Shown: one piece after another, positions 35,060-43,166 of the stretch
How the letters are laid out: the number at the start of each line of letters is the position of its first letter
Position numbering within the stretch: the stretch's first letter is position 1
Source: Ramlibacter albus
Lineage (GTDB): Bacteria; Pseudomonadota; Gammaproteobacteria; Burkholderiales; Burkholderiaceae_C
Assembly (NCBI RefSeq): GCF_014297445.1
Contig: NZ_JACORU010000014.1
Coordinates: 62,001-126,000 of the forward strand
Direction of reading: 5' to 3'
Length of the DNA stretch: 64,000 bases
The notes under the pieces: model-generated
The model's input: the letters and a program-made list of their open reading frames with translations, nothing else
Database searches by the model: none
What the model was told of the DNA's origin: nothing
Translations under genes and position numbers: made by a program

Positions 35060-35089
35060 ATTCTAGTCTCAATCGAGACTTGGCCTCAA
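35060..35089 (-). promoter_or_regulatory. Promoter of the toxin-antitoxin operon with an operator in the spacer
   Basis: On the minus strand, TTGAGG (35089-35084) and TAGAAT (35065-35060) are separated by 18 bases, a good -35/-10 pair. The perfect dyad AGTCTC-4-GAGACT (35065-35080) fills the spacer and touches the -10 box, so a bound dimer would exclude RNA polymerase. It starts 33 bases before the antitoxin GTG. Autorepression by the Xre-type antitoxin is the natural reading. Confidence 0.7.
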
Positions 35090-35105
35090 CCACCCCGAAA
35101 AGCAA

Positions 35106-35135
35106 AAGGCCGCCAGTCCTGCGACTGGCGGCCTT
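35106..35135 (-). terminator. Intrinsic terminator of tRNA-Thr
   Basis: A perfect 12-bp stem AAGGCCGCCAGT/ACTGGCGGCCTT with a six-base loop, six bases beyond the tRNA 3' end. It is followed on the minus strand by a T-rich tail (TTGCTTTT). It separates the tRNA transcript from the toxin-antitoxin operon. Confidence 0.88.
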
Positions 35136-35141
35136 GCTGTC

Positions 35142-35217
35142 TGGTGCCGGAGAGAGGAATTGAACCCCCGACCTTCGCATTACGAATGCGCTGCTCTACC
35201 GACTGAGCTACTCCGGC
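35142..35217 (-). tRNA. tRNA-Thr (anticodon CGT)
   Basis: 76 bases with encoded CCA. The acceptor stem GCCGGAG pairs perfectly with CTCCGGC, the D stem is GCTC/GAGC, the anticodon loop is TTCGTAA (anticodon CGT, reading ACG), and the T loop is TTCAATT. The first anticodon-stem pair is a G-A mismatch. It decodes threonine ACG codons. A strong terminator follows. Confidence 0.96.
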
Positions 35218-35238
35218 GAAGCCTCAGATTATAGCAGC

Positions 35239-36246
35239 CTACGAAAGGTGGTACCCGGTCACCCTTTCCACCTCGTTCTTCGAGCCCAGCACCACGCTCA
35301 CCCGCTGGTGCAGCTTGCCCGGCTGGATGTCCAGGATGCGCTGGCGGCCGTCGGTGGCGGCGCCGCCGGCCTGCTCGACGAGCCAGCTCATCGGGTTGGC
35401 CTCGTACATCAGGCGCAGCTTGCCCGGCTTGTCCGGCTCGCGCTTGTCCCACGGGTACATGAAGATGCCGCCGCGCGTGAGGATGCGGTGCACGTCGGCC
35501 ACCATGCTGGCCACCCAGCGCATGTTGAAGTCCTTGCCGCGCGGGCCCTCCTTGCCGGCCAGGCACTCGTCGATGTAGCGCTTCACCGGGGCGTCCCAGT
35601 GACGCATGTTCGACATGTTGATCGCGAACTCCTTGGTGTCGGCGGGGATCTTCACGTGCTCCTCGGTCAGCACGAACGAACCCTGCTCGCGGTCCAGCGT
35701 GAACATCGCGACGCCGTCACCCACCGTCAGCACCAGCGTCGTCTGCGGGCCGTAGATGCAGTAGCCGGCCGCCACCTGCTTGTTGCCGCTCTGCAGGAAG
35801 TCGGCTTCCGACACGCCGCCGTTCGTGGCCTCCGGCTTCTTCAGCACGCTGAAGATCGTGCCGATGCTCACGTTCACGTCGATGTTGGACGAGCCGTCCA
35901 GCGGGTCGAACAGCAGCAGGTACTCGCCCTGCGGGTAGCGGTTGGGCACGAGGTGGATGGTGTCCATCTCCTCGCTCGCCATCGCGGCGAGGTGGCCGCC
36001 CCACTCGTTGGCCTCGATCAGCACCTCGTTGGCGATGATGTCCAGCTTCTTCTGCACTTCGCCCTGCACGTTCTCCTTGTCGGCGGAGCCGAGCACGCCG
36101 CCGAGCGCGCCTTTCTCCACCGAGTGGCTGATCGCCTTGCAGGCGCGCGCCACGACCTCGATCAGCAGGCGCAGGTCGGATGGGATGCGGCCGTCGACGC
36201 GCTGCTGCTCGACGAGGTAACGGGTCAGGGAGATCTTCGCGCTCAT
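35239..36246 (-). CDS. fbp: Class I fructose-1,6-bisphosphatase
   Basis: A 335-residue gluconeogenic phosphatase converting fructose 1,6-bisphosphate to fructose 6-phosphate. The metal-binding signature LFDPLDGSSNIDVNVSIGTIF and the later YIGSM-equivalent region RWVASMVADVHRIL are clear. Its ATG overlaps the stop of the phosphofructokinase gene by four bases. Coupling this irreversible enzyme to a probably reversible, pyrophosphate-dependent phosphofructokinase puts both directions of one step under one promoter. Confidence 0.96.
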   Translation of the reverse strand: MSAKISLTRYLVEQQRVDGRIPSDLRLLIEVVARACKAISHSVEKGALGGVLGSADKENVQGEVQKKLDIIANEVLIEANEWGGHLAAMASEEMDTIHLVPNRYPQGEYLLLFDPLDGSSNIDVNVSIGTIFSVLKKPEATNGGVSEADFLQSGNKQVAAGYCIYGPQTTLVLTVGDGVAMFTLDREQGSFVLTEEHVKIPADTKEFAINMSNMRHWDAPVKRYIDECLAGKEGPRGKDFNMRWVASMVADVHRILTRGGIFMYPWDKREPDKPGKLRLMYEANPMSWLVEQAGGAATDGRQRILDIQPGKLHQRVSVVLGSKNEVERVTGYHLS

Positions 36247-37511
36247 TTCTGCATCTCGAACGTGGGGAGTTTCTTCGGGACTGCGACGTTCTTCAGCGTC
36301 GCGTACACGGGCATGCCGTTGCGGTAGCGAGGATAGTCCTCGCCCTGGATGAGGGGGCGCAGGTAGCGCTTGCAGGCTTCGGTGATGCCGAAACCGTCGG
36401 CGGTGATGAAGTTGCGCGGCATGAACTTCTCGGTGTTGGCCACCTTGTCCAGCGGCGCGACGCCGATGCGGTACTTGTAGGGCGCGTCGCTCACGCGCTC
36501 AACGGTGGGCATCACGGCGTTGTGGCCCTTGAGCGCGAGCTTGACGGCGGCGGCGCCGACTTCATAAGCCTGCTTCGCGTCGGTCTTCGAGGCGATGTGG
36601 CGCGCGGCGCGCTGCAGGTAGTCGGCGACGGCCCAGTGGAACTTGTAGCCGAGCCCTTGCTTGACCATGTTGGCGACGACGGGCGCCGCGCCACCGAGCT
36701 GCGCATGGCCGAAGGCGTCCTTGGTGCCTTGCTCCGCGAGGAAGGTGCCGTCGGGGTGGTGGCAGCCTTCGGAGACCACCACCGTGCAGAAGCCGTGCTT
36801 CTTCACCAACGCCTCGACACGCGCGAGGAATTTCTTCTCGTCGAATTCGACCTCGGGGAAGAGCACGACGACGGGGATGCCCTCGTCCTCGATCAGCCCG
36901 CCCGCAGCCGCGATCCAGCCCGCATGGCGCCCCATCACTTCGAGCACGAACACCTTGGTGGACGTCTTCGCCATCGAGCGCACGTCGAACGACGCCTCGA
37001 GCGCCGACACCGCGACGTACTTCGCCACCGAGCCGAAACCGGGGCAGCAGTCGGTGATCGGCAGGTCGTTGTCCACCGTCTTGGGCACGTGGATCGCCTG
37101 GATCGGGTAGCCCATGGTCTGCGACAGCTGGCTCACCTTGAAACAGGTGTCCGCCGAGTCGCCGCCGCCGTTGTAGAAGAAGTAGCCGATGCCGTGCGCC
37201 CTGAACACCTCGATGAGGCGCTCGTACTCGCGCTTGTTCGCCTCCAGCGACTTGAGCTTGTAGCGGCAGGACCCGAACGCGCCGGAGGGCGTCGAGCGCA
37301 GCAGCGCGATGGCGGCAGCACTCTCCTTGCTCGTGTCGATCAGGTCCTCGGTCAGCGCGCCGATGATGCCGTTGCGCCCCGCATAGACCTTGCCGATGCG
37401 GTCCCTGTTGGCGCGCGCCGTCTCGATGACGCCGCACGCCGACGCGTTGATGACGGCGGTGACGCCGCCCGACTGCGCGTAGAAAGCGTTCTTCTTCTCC
37501 TTCGCAGCCAT
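36243..37511 (-). CDS. pfp: 6-phosphofructokinase, probably pyrophosphate-dependent
   Basis: A 422-residue PfkA-superfamily enzyme. The phosphoryl-donor loop reads NGGGDSADT rather than the GGDGS of ATP enzymes, and the substrate motif reads PKTVDNDLP, with the lysine typical of PPi-dependent enzymes instead of PGTIDND. Further family motifs are VMGRHAGWIAA and the late PRYRNG. It would interconvert fructose 6-phosphate and fructose 1,6-bisphosphate reversibly. The donor preference is inferred from motifs. Confidence 0.88.
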   Translation of the reverse strand: MAAKEKKNAFYAQSGGVTAVINASACGVIETARANRDRIGKVYAGRNGIIGALTEDLIDTSKESAAAIALLRSTPSGAFGSCRYKLKSLEANKREYERLIEVFRAHGIGYFFYNGGGDSADTCFKVSQLSQTMGYPIQAIHVPKTVDNDLPITDCCPGFGSVAKYVAVSALEASFDVRSMAKTSTKVFVLEVMGRHAGWIAAAGGLIEDEGIPVVVLFPEVEFDEKKFLARVEALVKKHGFCTVVVSEGCHHPDGTFLAEQGTKDAFGHAQLGGAAPVVANMVKQGLGYKFHWAVADYLQRAARHIASKTDAKQAYEVGAAAVKLALKGHNAVMPTVERVSDAPYKYRIGVAPLDKVANTEKFMPRNFITADGFGITEACKRYLRPLIQGEDYPRYRNGMPVYATLKNVAVPKKLPTFEMQK

Positions 37512-37526
37512 GGCGTGCCTCCGCGT

Positions 37527-40169
37527 CTAGTCCGCAAGGGCGCGGGTCACGACCTCGCGCACGTCGTTGCTCAGGTCCGGCTTGGCGGCAACGCGCGCAA
37601 TCGCTTCGCGTGCAGCCGTGCGCAGCGGCTCGGCCAGTTTCTTCCAGCGGTCCAGCGCACGCGCGAGGCGCGCGGCCACCTGCGGGTTCATCGAGTCGAG
37701 CTCCATGACGCGCTCGCTCCAGAACACGTAGCCGGCCGCGTCCGCGCGGTGGAAGCCGCCCGGGTTGCCGCTGCAGTAGCTGAAGATGACGCTGCGCGCG
37801 CGGTTCGGGTTGCGGATGTTGAAGTCGGGGTGCGACATCAGCTGCTTGACGACGGGCAGCACGTTGCCGCCCCGGTCGGGCGCGCTCGCCTGCAGCGCGA
37901 ACCACTTGTCGATGACGAGCGCCTCGTCCTTGAACATCGCGTGGAAGCGTTGCAATGCTTCGGCCGCGAGCGGGTGGCCGCTCGTGACGAGGGCCGTCAG
38001 CGCATTGAAGCGGTCGGTCATGTTGCCCGCGTCCTTGAAGCGCTGGTAGGCCTTGCCGGGCCACACCGTGTCGCCGCTCTGGCGCGCGGCCAGGCACAGG
38101 TGGGCCAGCGCGAGCCCGGCGAGGGCGCGACGGCCGCTGGAGACGGGATCGGGCCGATACGCGCCCGTGTCCTTGTTCTGCTCGTACGCCTGCTCGAAAT
38201 CGGCGAAGAGCTGCTGCGCGAGCTGCTCCTTCATCGCTTCGCGCACGACGTGCACGCGCTGCGGGTCCACGGTTTCCAGCTGCTCGGCGATGTAGGTTTC
38301 GCCGGGCAGCGTGAGCACCAGCTCCTTGAACGCCGCATCCAGCGTGGGATGGCGCAGCACGGTTCGCATCGCCTCGACGAAAGGCGCATCGAGTTCGACC
38401 TCGCCGCCGCCGCGGATGGCTTTCAGCGCGCGGGCCGTCGCGAGGCGCTGCGCCGCTTCCCAGCGGTTGAACGGGTCGGTGTCGTGCGCCAGCAGGGTGA
38501 GCAGCCGCTCGTCGGTGTAGTCGTGGTCGAGGATTACCGGCGCGCTGAAGCCGCGCAGCAGCGACGGCACGGGCGCGGCCTGCAGGCCGTTGAAGGTGAG
38601 CGTCTCGCTGGCTTCGGTCAGCACGTGCATGCCGGACGCGACTTCACGGCCGTCGGCGGCGACGAGGCCGTAGGCGATCGGGATCACGAACGGCAGCTTG
38701 GTCGCCTGGCCCGGCGTGGGCGCGCAGGACTGCGACAGCGTCAGGGTGTAGGTGCCGCTCGCCTCGTCGAAGCGGCCCTCGGCGCGCACGCGCGGCGTGC
38801 CGGCCTGGCTGTACCAGCGCTTGAACTGCTCCAGCTTCTGCGCGAGCGGCGACTCGGGGTTGGCATCCGCGATCGCCTGCGCGAAGTCGTCGCACGTCAC
38901 GGCATGCCCGTCATGGCGTTGGAAGTACAGCGCCATGCCCTTCGCGAAGCCTTCGCGGCCGACGAGGGTCTGCTGCATGCGCACGACCTCGGCGCCTTTT
39001 TCGTACACGGTCACCGTGTAGAAGTTGTTGATCTCCAGGTACTGGTCGGGCCGCACCGGGTGCGCCATCGGGCCCGCGTCCTCGGGGAACTGCGCGCTGC
39101 GCAGCACGCGCACGTCCTCGATGCGCTTGACGGCGCGTGCAGACGCTTCACCCGCGAGGTCCTGGCTGAACTCCTGGTCGCGGAAAACCGTGAGGCCTTC
39201 CTTCAGCGACAGCTGGAACCAGTCGCGGCAGGTCACGCGGTTGCCGGTCCAGTTGTGGAAATACTCGTGGCCCACCACCGACTCGATGTTGGCGAAGTCC
39301 ACATCGGTGGCCGTGGCCTGCGAGGCGAGAACGTACTTCGTGTTGAAGATGTTCAGGCCCTTGTTCTCCATGGCGCCCATGTTGAAGTCGCTCGTGGCGA
39401 CGATCATGAAGCGCTCCAGGTCCAGCGGCAGGTTGAAGCGCGCCTCGTCCCACGCCACCGAGTGCATCAGCGAGTTCATCGCGTGCTCGGTCTTGTCCAG
39501 GTCGCCGGCGCGCACGTACACCTGCAGCAAATGCTCCTTGCCGCTGCGCGAGACGATGCGCTGCTCGCGGCACACCAGCTGCCCCGCGACCAGCGCGAAG
39601 AGGTAGCTGGGCTTGCGGAACGGGTCGACCCACTTGGCGAAGTGGCGGTCGTCGTCCAGCTCGCCTTGCTCCACGAGGTTGCCGTTGGACAGCATCACGG
39701 GGTACTTCGTCTTGTCGCCACGCAGCGTGACGGTGTAGCTGGCCATCACGTCCGGCCGGTCGAGGAAGTAGGTGATGCGGCGGAAGCCCTCGGCTTCGCA
39801 CTGCGTGAAGAACGATTCGTTGCTGACGTACAGGCCCATCAGCTTGGTGTTCTTCGCAGGCGCGCAGGTGGTGAAGATCTCCAGCTCGAAGGGGTCGTTG
39901 CCCTCCGGCAGGTTCTCCAGCACCAGCGTGTGGTCCTCCATCTTGAAGGACGTGCCTTGCCCGTTGACCAGCACGCGCGCGAGGTTCAGCTCCTCGCCAT
40001 CCAGGCGCAGCGCCTGCGGCGGCACGTCCGGGTTGCGGCGCACGCGCATCTTGTTGAGCACGCGCGTCTTCGCCGGGTCGAGGTCGAAGGTCAGGTCGAC
40101 GCTGTCGATCCAGAAGGGCGGGGGCAGGTAGTCCTGCCGGTAGATCACGTTGTTGTGGCCTTCACGCAT
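37527..40169 (-). CDS. pepN: Aminopeptidase N (M1 family)
   Basis: An 880-residue cytoplasmic zinc aminopeptidase that trims N-terminal residues from peptides. The exopeptidase motif GAMEN (in NMGAMENKGLNIF) and the zinc site HEYFHNW with the downstream glutamate in SLKEGLTVF are present. A long helical C-terminal domain follows (~540-880), matching the E. coli PepN length. Its start overlaps the stop of the HAD gene by eight bases; the pfp gene follows after 15 bases. Confidence 0.95.
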   Translation of the reverse strand: MREGHNNVIYRQDYLPPPFWIDSVDLTFDLDPAKTRVLNKMRVRRNPDVPPQALRLDGEELNLARVLVNGQGTSFKMEDHTLVLENLPEGNDPFELEIFTTCAPAKNTKLMGLYVSNESFFTQCEAEGFRRITYFLDRPDVMASYTVTLRGDKTKYPVMLSNGNLVEQGELDDDRHFAKWVDPFRKPSYLFALVAGQLVCREQRIVSRSGKEHLLQVYVRAGDLDKTEHAMNSLMHSVAWDEARFNLPLDLERFMIVATSDFNMGAMENKGLNIFNTKYVLASQATATDVDFANIESVVGHEYFHNWTGNRVTCRDWFQLSLKEGLTVFRDQEFSQDLAGEASARAVKRIEDVRVLRSAQFPEDAGPMAHPVRPDQYLEINNFYTVTVYEKGAEVVRMQQTLVGREGFAKGMALYFQRHDGHAVTCDDFAQAIADANPESPLAQKLEQFKRWYSQAGTPRVRAEGRFDEASGTYTLTLSQSCAPTPGQATKLPFVIPIAYGLVAADGREVASGMHVLTEASETLTFNGLQAAPVPSLLRGFSAPVILDHDYTDERLLTLLAHDTDPFNRWEAAQRLATARALKAIRGGGEVELDAPFVEAMRTVLRHPTLDAAFKELVLTLPGETYIAEQLETVDPQRVHVVREAMKEQLAQQLFADFEQAYEQNKDTGAYRPDPVSSGRRALAGLALAHLCLAARQSGDTVWPGKAYQRFKDAGNMTDRFNALTALVTSGHPLAAEALQRFHAMFKDEALVIDKWFALQASAPDRGGNVLPVVKQLMSHPDFNIRNPNRARSVIFSYCSGNPGGFHRADAAGYVFWSERVMELDSMNPQVAARLARALDRWKKLAEPLRTAAREAIARVAAKPDLSNDVREVVTRALAD

Positions 40170-40827
40170 GGAGTGTCTCCAGGAAGTTCTTGTTGGCGAG
40201 GTCCAGGAAATCGGGGGCCTGCGCGATCACGTGCGCGCCACCCAGTTCGGCGGCGGTGTGCGTCGTGCAGATGCTCACCGCGCGCATGCCGGCGCGCCGC
40301 GCGGCTTCGATGCCGAACGGTGCGTCTTCGAAAACGATGCACTGCGAAGCCTGGGCGCCCATGCGGCGCGCGGCCTCCAGGAAGAGGGCGGGGTCGGGCT
40401 TGCCGGGCAGGCCCTCGTCGCCGCCGACGATGGCGTCGGGCGCTTGCGCCAGCTTGAGGTGGCCGAGCGTGAATGCGATGTTGTGCCTGTCGCCGGCTGT
40501 GGCAATGCCGCAGCGGATGCCCCGCTCGCGCGCCGCCCGGATGAAATCGCTGACGCCGCGTACTTCGCGGAACTGCGATGCGAAGAGGTCGCGGTAGATC
40601 GCTTCCTTCTCCGCAATGAGTTCCAGCGCCCGGGCTTCGGGCGTGTCCGCACCCATCAGCTCGCGGATGCATTCGACGCCGTTGCGGCCGGTGGTCCGCG
40701 CGAGCACTTCAGCGACGGACATGTCGATGCCGTGCCTGCGCGTGAAAGCCTCCCAGCTCCTGGCGTGCGTCGGCATGGAGTCGACGAGCGTGCCGTCCAT
40801 GTCAAAGATGAAGACGGGCGCGCTCAC
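40162..40827 (-). CDS. HAD-superfamily phosphatase (beta-phosphoglucomutase-like)
   Basis: A 221-residue HAD hydrolase: motif I FIFDMDGTLVDSM with both catalytic aspartates, motif II in CGIATAGDR, the lysine of GLPGKPDP and motif III in CIVFEDAPFGIEAA. The helical cap after motif I is of the type seen in sugar-phosphate phosphatases and phosphoglycolate phosphatases. It sits between prfB and pepN, separated from prfB by a palindromic repeat. Confidence 0.9.
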   Translation of the reverse strand: MSAPVFIFDMDGTLVDSMPTHARSWEAFTRRHGIDMSVAEVLARTTGRNGVECIRELMGADTPEARALELIAEKEAIYRDLFASQFREVRGVSDFIRAARERGIRCGIATAGDRHNIAFTLGHLKLAQAPDAIVGGDEGLPGKPDPALFLEAARRMGAQASQCIVFEDAPFGIEAARRAGMRAVSICTTHTAAELGGAHVIAQAPDFLDLANKNFLETLHA

Positions 40828-40831
40828 AGGC

Positions 40832-40912
40832 CGTCATGCCGGGCTCGACCCGGCATCCATCGTTGCGTGGTCCCACGCCGGCATGGATTGCGGGTCAAGC
40901 CCGCAATGACGG
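40832..40912. repeat. Compound palindromic repeat (REP/BIME-like)
   Basis: Two related hairpin units face each other. The first has ATGCCGGG-5-CCCGGCAT, the second ATTGCGGG-5-CCCGCAAT, each flanked by GTCA and CCAT in opposite orientation. A third dyad, GCGTGG-2-CCACGC, lies at the centre. The whole lies in the gap between prfB and the HAD gene. The second unit is repeated at 49074-49107. This fits a mobile or dispersed extragenic repeat rather than a terminator, as there is no T tract. Confidence 0.8.
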
Positions 40913-40921
40913 CTGTGGTGT

Positions 40922-42026
40922 TCATACGCCCTGCTTCAGGCTGGCCTCGATGAACGTGTCGAGGTCCCCGTCCAGCACCTTCTGCGTGTTGGAGATTTCC
41001 ACGTTCGTCCGCAAGTCCTTGATGCGGCTCTGGTCCAGCACGTAGCTGCGGATCTGGTGGCCCCAGCCCACATCGGTCTTGGTCGCCTCCAGCGCCTGCT
41101 GCGCCTCCATGCGCTTGCGCATCTCGAAGTCGTACAGGCGCGAGCGCAGGCGCCGCCACGCCACGTCGCGGTTGCTGTGCTGGCTGCGGCTGTCCTGGCA
41201 CTGCACCACGATGCCCGTGGGCATGTGCGTCAGGCGCACCGCGGAGTCCGTCTTGTTGATGTGCTGGCCGCCCGCGCCGGAGGCACGGAACGTGTCCACG
41301 CGCACGTCGGCGGGGTTGACGTCGATCTCGATCGAGTCGTCGATCTCGGGGTAGACGAACACCGAAGCGAAACTCGTGTGCCGACCGCCCGACGAATCGA
41401 ACGGCGACTTGCGAACGAGCCGGTGCACGCCCGTCTCGGTGCGCAGCAGCCCGAACGCGTACTCGCCCTCGATCTTGAGCGTGGCGCTCTTGATGCCCGC
41501 CACGTCGCCGGGCGTCTCGTCCTCGATGGTGTACTTGAAGCCCTTGCGCTCGGCGTACTTGATGTACTGGCGCATGAGCATGCTCGCCCAGTCGCACGCT
41601 TCCGTGCCGCCGGCGCCTGCCTGCAGGTCGAGGAAGCAGTTGTTCGGGTCCGCCGGCTGGTTGAACATGCGGCGGAACTCGAGGTCCTCGACGATCTTCG
41701 TGAGCTTGGCGGTCTCGGCCTCGATGGTCTGCAGGCCGGCCTCGTCGCCCTCCTCCTTGCTCATCTCGAAGAGCTCGAGGTTGTCCGAGGTCTCACGCTC
41801 GAGGTCGGTGAGGGAGACCACCACCGCGTCGAGCTGCTTCTTTTCCTTGCCCAGTTCCTGGGCCTTCTTGGGGTCGTTCCAGACCGCGGGGTCTTCCAGC
41901 GCGGCGTTGACGGTCCTCAGCCTCTCCGACTTCGCATCGAAGTCAAAGATACCTCCGTAGTTCAGAGGTCCGGGTCTGGAGATCGGCGAGTGTCGTGCCG
42001 ATCAGGTTGGTGCGTTCTGCGTCCAT
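40922..42026 (-). CDS. prfB: Peptide chain release factor 2, with programmed +1 frameshift
   Basis: RF2 reads UGA and UAA stop codons and triggers peptide release. The gene starts at ATG 42026; after 27 codons an in-frame TGA (41945-41943) is bypassed by a +1 shift, and reading continues from 41944 to 40922, giving 367 residues. Codon recognition is by the SPF tripeptide in RKSPFDSSGG, and hydrolysis by GGQ in SGAGGQHINKT. The shift makes RF2 levels self-regulating. lysS, a common neighbour, is not adjacent here. Confidence 0.97.
41942..41957 (-). promoter_or_regulatory. prfB programmed frameshift site
   Basis: The minus strand reads CGGAGGTATCTTTGAC. The internal Shine-Dalgarno-like GGAGG, the slippery CTT and the UGA followed by C match the classical RF2 autoregulatory signal. 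When RF2 is scarce the ribosome pauses at UGA and slips to UUU-GAC. Confidence 0.97.
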
Positions 42027-42075
42027 CTGGAGAATCCTTGAGAGCCAAGGATTCTCCCATAAGGAACGAGGAGGA

Positions 42076-43011
42076 TCAGCGGGTGCCGCCCAGGCGCGTC
42101 TGCGCGGTGCGGCTGCCCAGCGTGGCGGCGCGCTGCAGCCAGCGCACGGCTTGGCCGGAGTCGGCCTGCACCGTGGCGCCTTCCAGGTAGGCCACGCCGA
42201 GGAAGTAGCTCATCTCGGTGCGGCCGAGCTTGATGCCGTCTTCCGTGCTCTTGCCCGAGCGCTTGACGATGTACGGGATCTCGCCGCGGCCTTCGGCAAA
42301 CGCCTGCATCGACTCGATCGTGTCGGCGAAGAAGCGATCGCGAATGCGAGTCACGCGCGCCTTGTCGGCGGCCGGCGCGGCGGCGATCAGTTCGTCCGCC
42401 AGCGCGGGCAGCACTTCGAAAGGCGTCATGCCGCCGCGCACCTTGGGCGAGTACCAGGCGCGCAGCATCGCGCGGTCCAGCGGCAACAGGCCTTCCACTT
42501 TGGTGGGGAAGTAGCTGAGCACCGTCTTGCCGGCGGGGTGGCCGCGCACGCCCATCACGTGCATGGCCTCGTGGTAGGCGCAGCGCCACGCATCCCGGCC
42601 GCGCATCTGCACGGCAGCCGACTCGATGCGCGTCTCGGTATAGAAATTCAGGAAGGTGACGCAGGGCTGGTTGTCTTCCAGCATGTAGTCGGGCGTGATC
42701 TCGACGCTCACGTTGGCCACCTGCGCTGCGTCGGCGCGGTCGCTCACGTCTACCAGTTTGATGCCGGCCTCGCCGGCCACGGCGCGCAGCGCTTCGAGGG
42801 TGTGCTGCTTGTGGGAGGCGAGGTTGACGCCGTAGACGCGCACGCGCATCTCCTGTTCCCAGCGTACGAGGCGTGTGGGCGTGCCGCTCTGGTGCCACAG
42901 CACTTCCCACATCGTGCCGAGCCCTTGCTCGAACTCATCCGCCTGCGCAAAGGCCGGACTCAGCACTGCAGCCAACAGGAGGGCCGCGAAACCCGACTTC
43001 CTCATGAGCAA
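42076..43011 (-). CDS. Exported DUF2927-like protein with zinc-protease-like motif and Sel1-type tail
   Basis: A 311-residue protein with a signal peptide (ends AFAQADE). The centre holds HEAMHVMGVRGH, an HExxH zinc-protease-like motif in which the third histidine is one residue further than in metzincins; the surroundings fit DUF2927. The last ~40 residues (YFLGVAYLEGATVQADSGQAVRWLQRAA) form one Sel1-like repeat. It may be a periplasmic metal-dependent peptidase, but activity is unproven. A second start two codons in is possible. Confidence 0.75.
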   Translation of the reverse strand: MLMRKSGFAALLLAAVLSPAFAQADEFEQGLGTMWEVLWHQSGTPTRLVRWEQEMRVRVYGVNLASHKQHTLEALRAVAGEAGIKLVDVSDRADAAQVANVSVEITPDYMLEDNQPCVTFLNFYTETRIESAAVQMRGRDAWRCAYHEAMHVMGVRGHPAGKTVLSYFPTKVEGLLPLDRAMLRAWYSPKVRGGMTPFEVLPALADELIAAAPAADKARVTRIRDRFFADTIESMQAFAEGRGEIPYIVKRSGKSTEDGIKLGRTEMSYFLGVAYLEGATVQADSGQAVRWLQRAATLGSRTAQTRLGGTR

Positions 43012-43106
43012 CTACCCCTTCGATGGCGCCTACTATGGAGTAGGACACTTCCTACGGCAAGGTTTGTTACGTTGGAGAGGGCCGGTAGCAGTGGCTCGTC
43101 GGCAAA

Positions 43107-43139
43107 ATTCACGCATCGGACGCGTAAGTCCGCGTGAAT
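43107..43139 (-). terminator. Intrinsic terminator after the alpha/beta hydrolase gene
   Basis: The outer arms ATTCACGC/GCGTGAAT and inner arms GGAC/GTCC form a stem-loop, followed on the minus strand by TTTTGCC. It begins 28 bases after the hydrolase stop. It lies in the 155-base gap before the DUF2927-like gene; I see no other gene in that gap. Confidence 0.7.
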
Positions 43140-43166
43140 GAACAAAAAGGTGTTCGTGCGCCCGCG

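Noticed and set aside
35028..35180. Upstream extension of the antitoxin frame through the tRNA and its terminator.
   Set aside because: A message starting there would have to read through a perfect 12-bp terminator and the tRNA; promoter and ribosome-binding site both lie downstream.
36180..40457. A 1425-codon open frame on the plus strand opposite fbp, pfp, pepN and the HAD gene.
   Set aside because: It is the mirror frame of strongly conserved genes in GC-rich DNA, has a His/Arg/Val-rich composition with no domain, and no ribosome-binding site.
40828..40921. The palindromes after prfB read as an intrinsic terminator.
   Set aside because: There is no T tract, the units are paired in inverted orientation, and a unit recurs elsewhere, so a dispersed repeat fits better.
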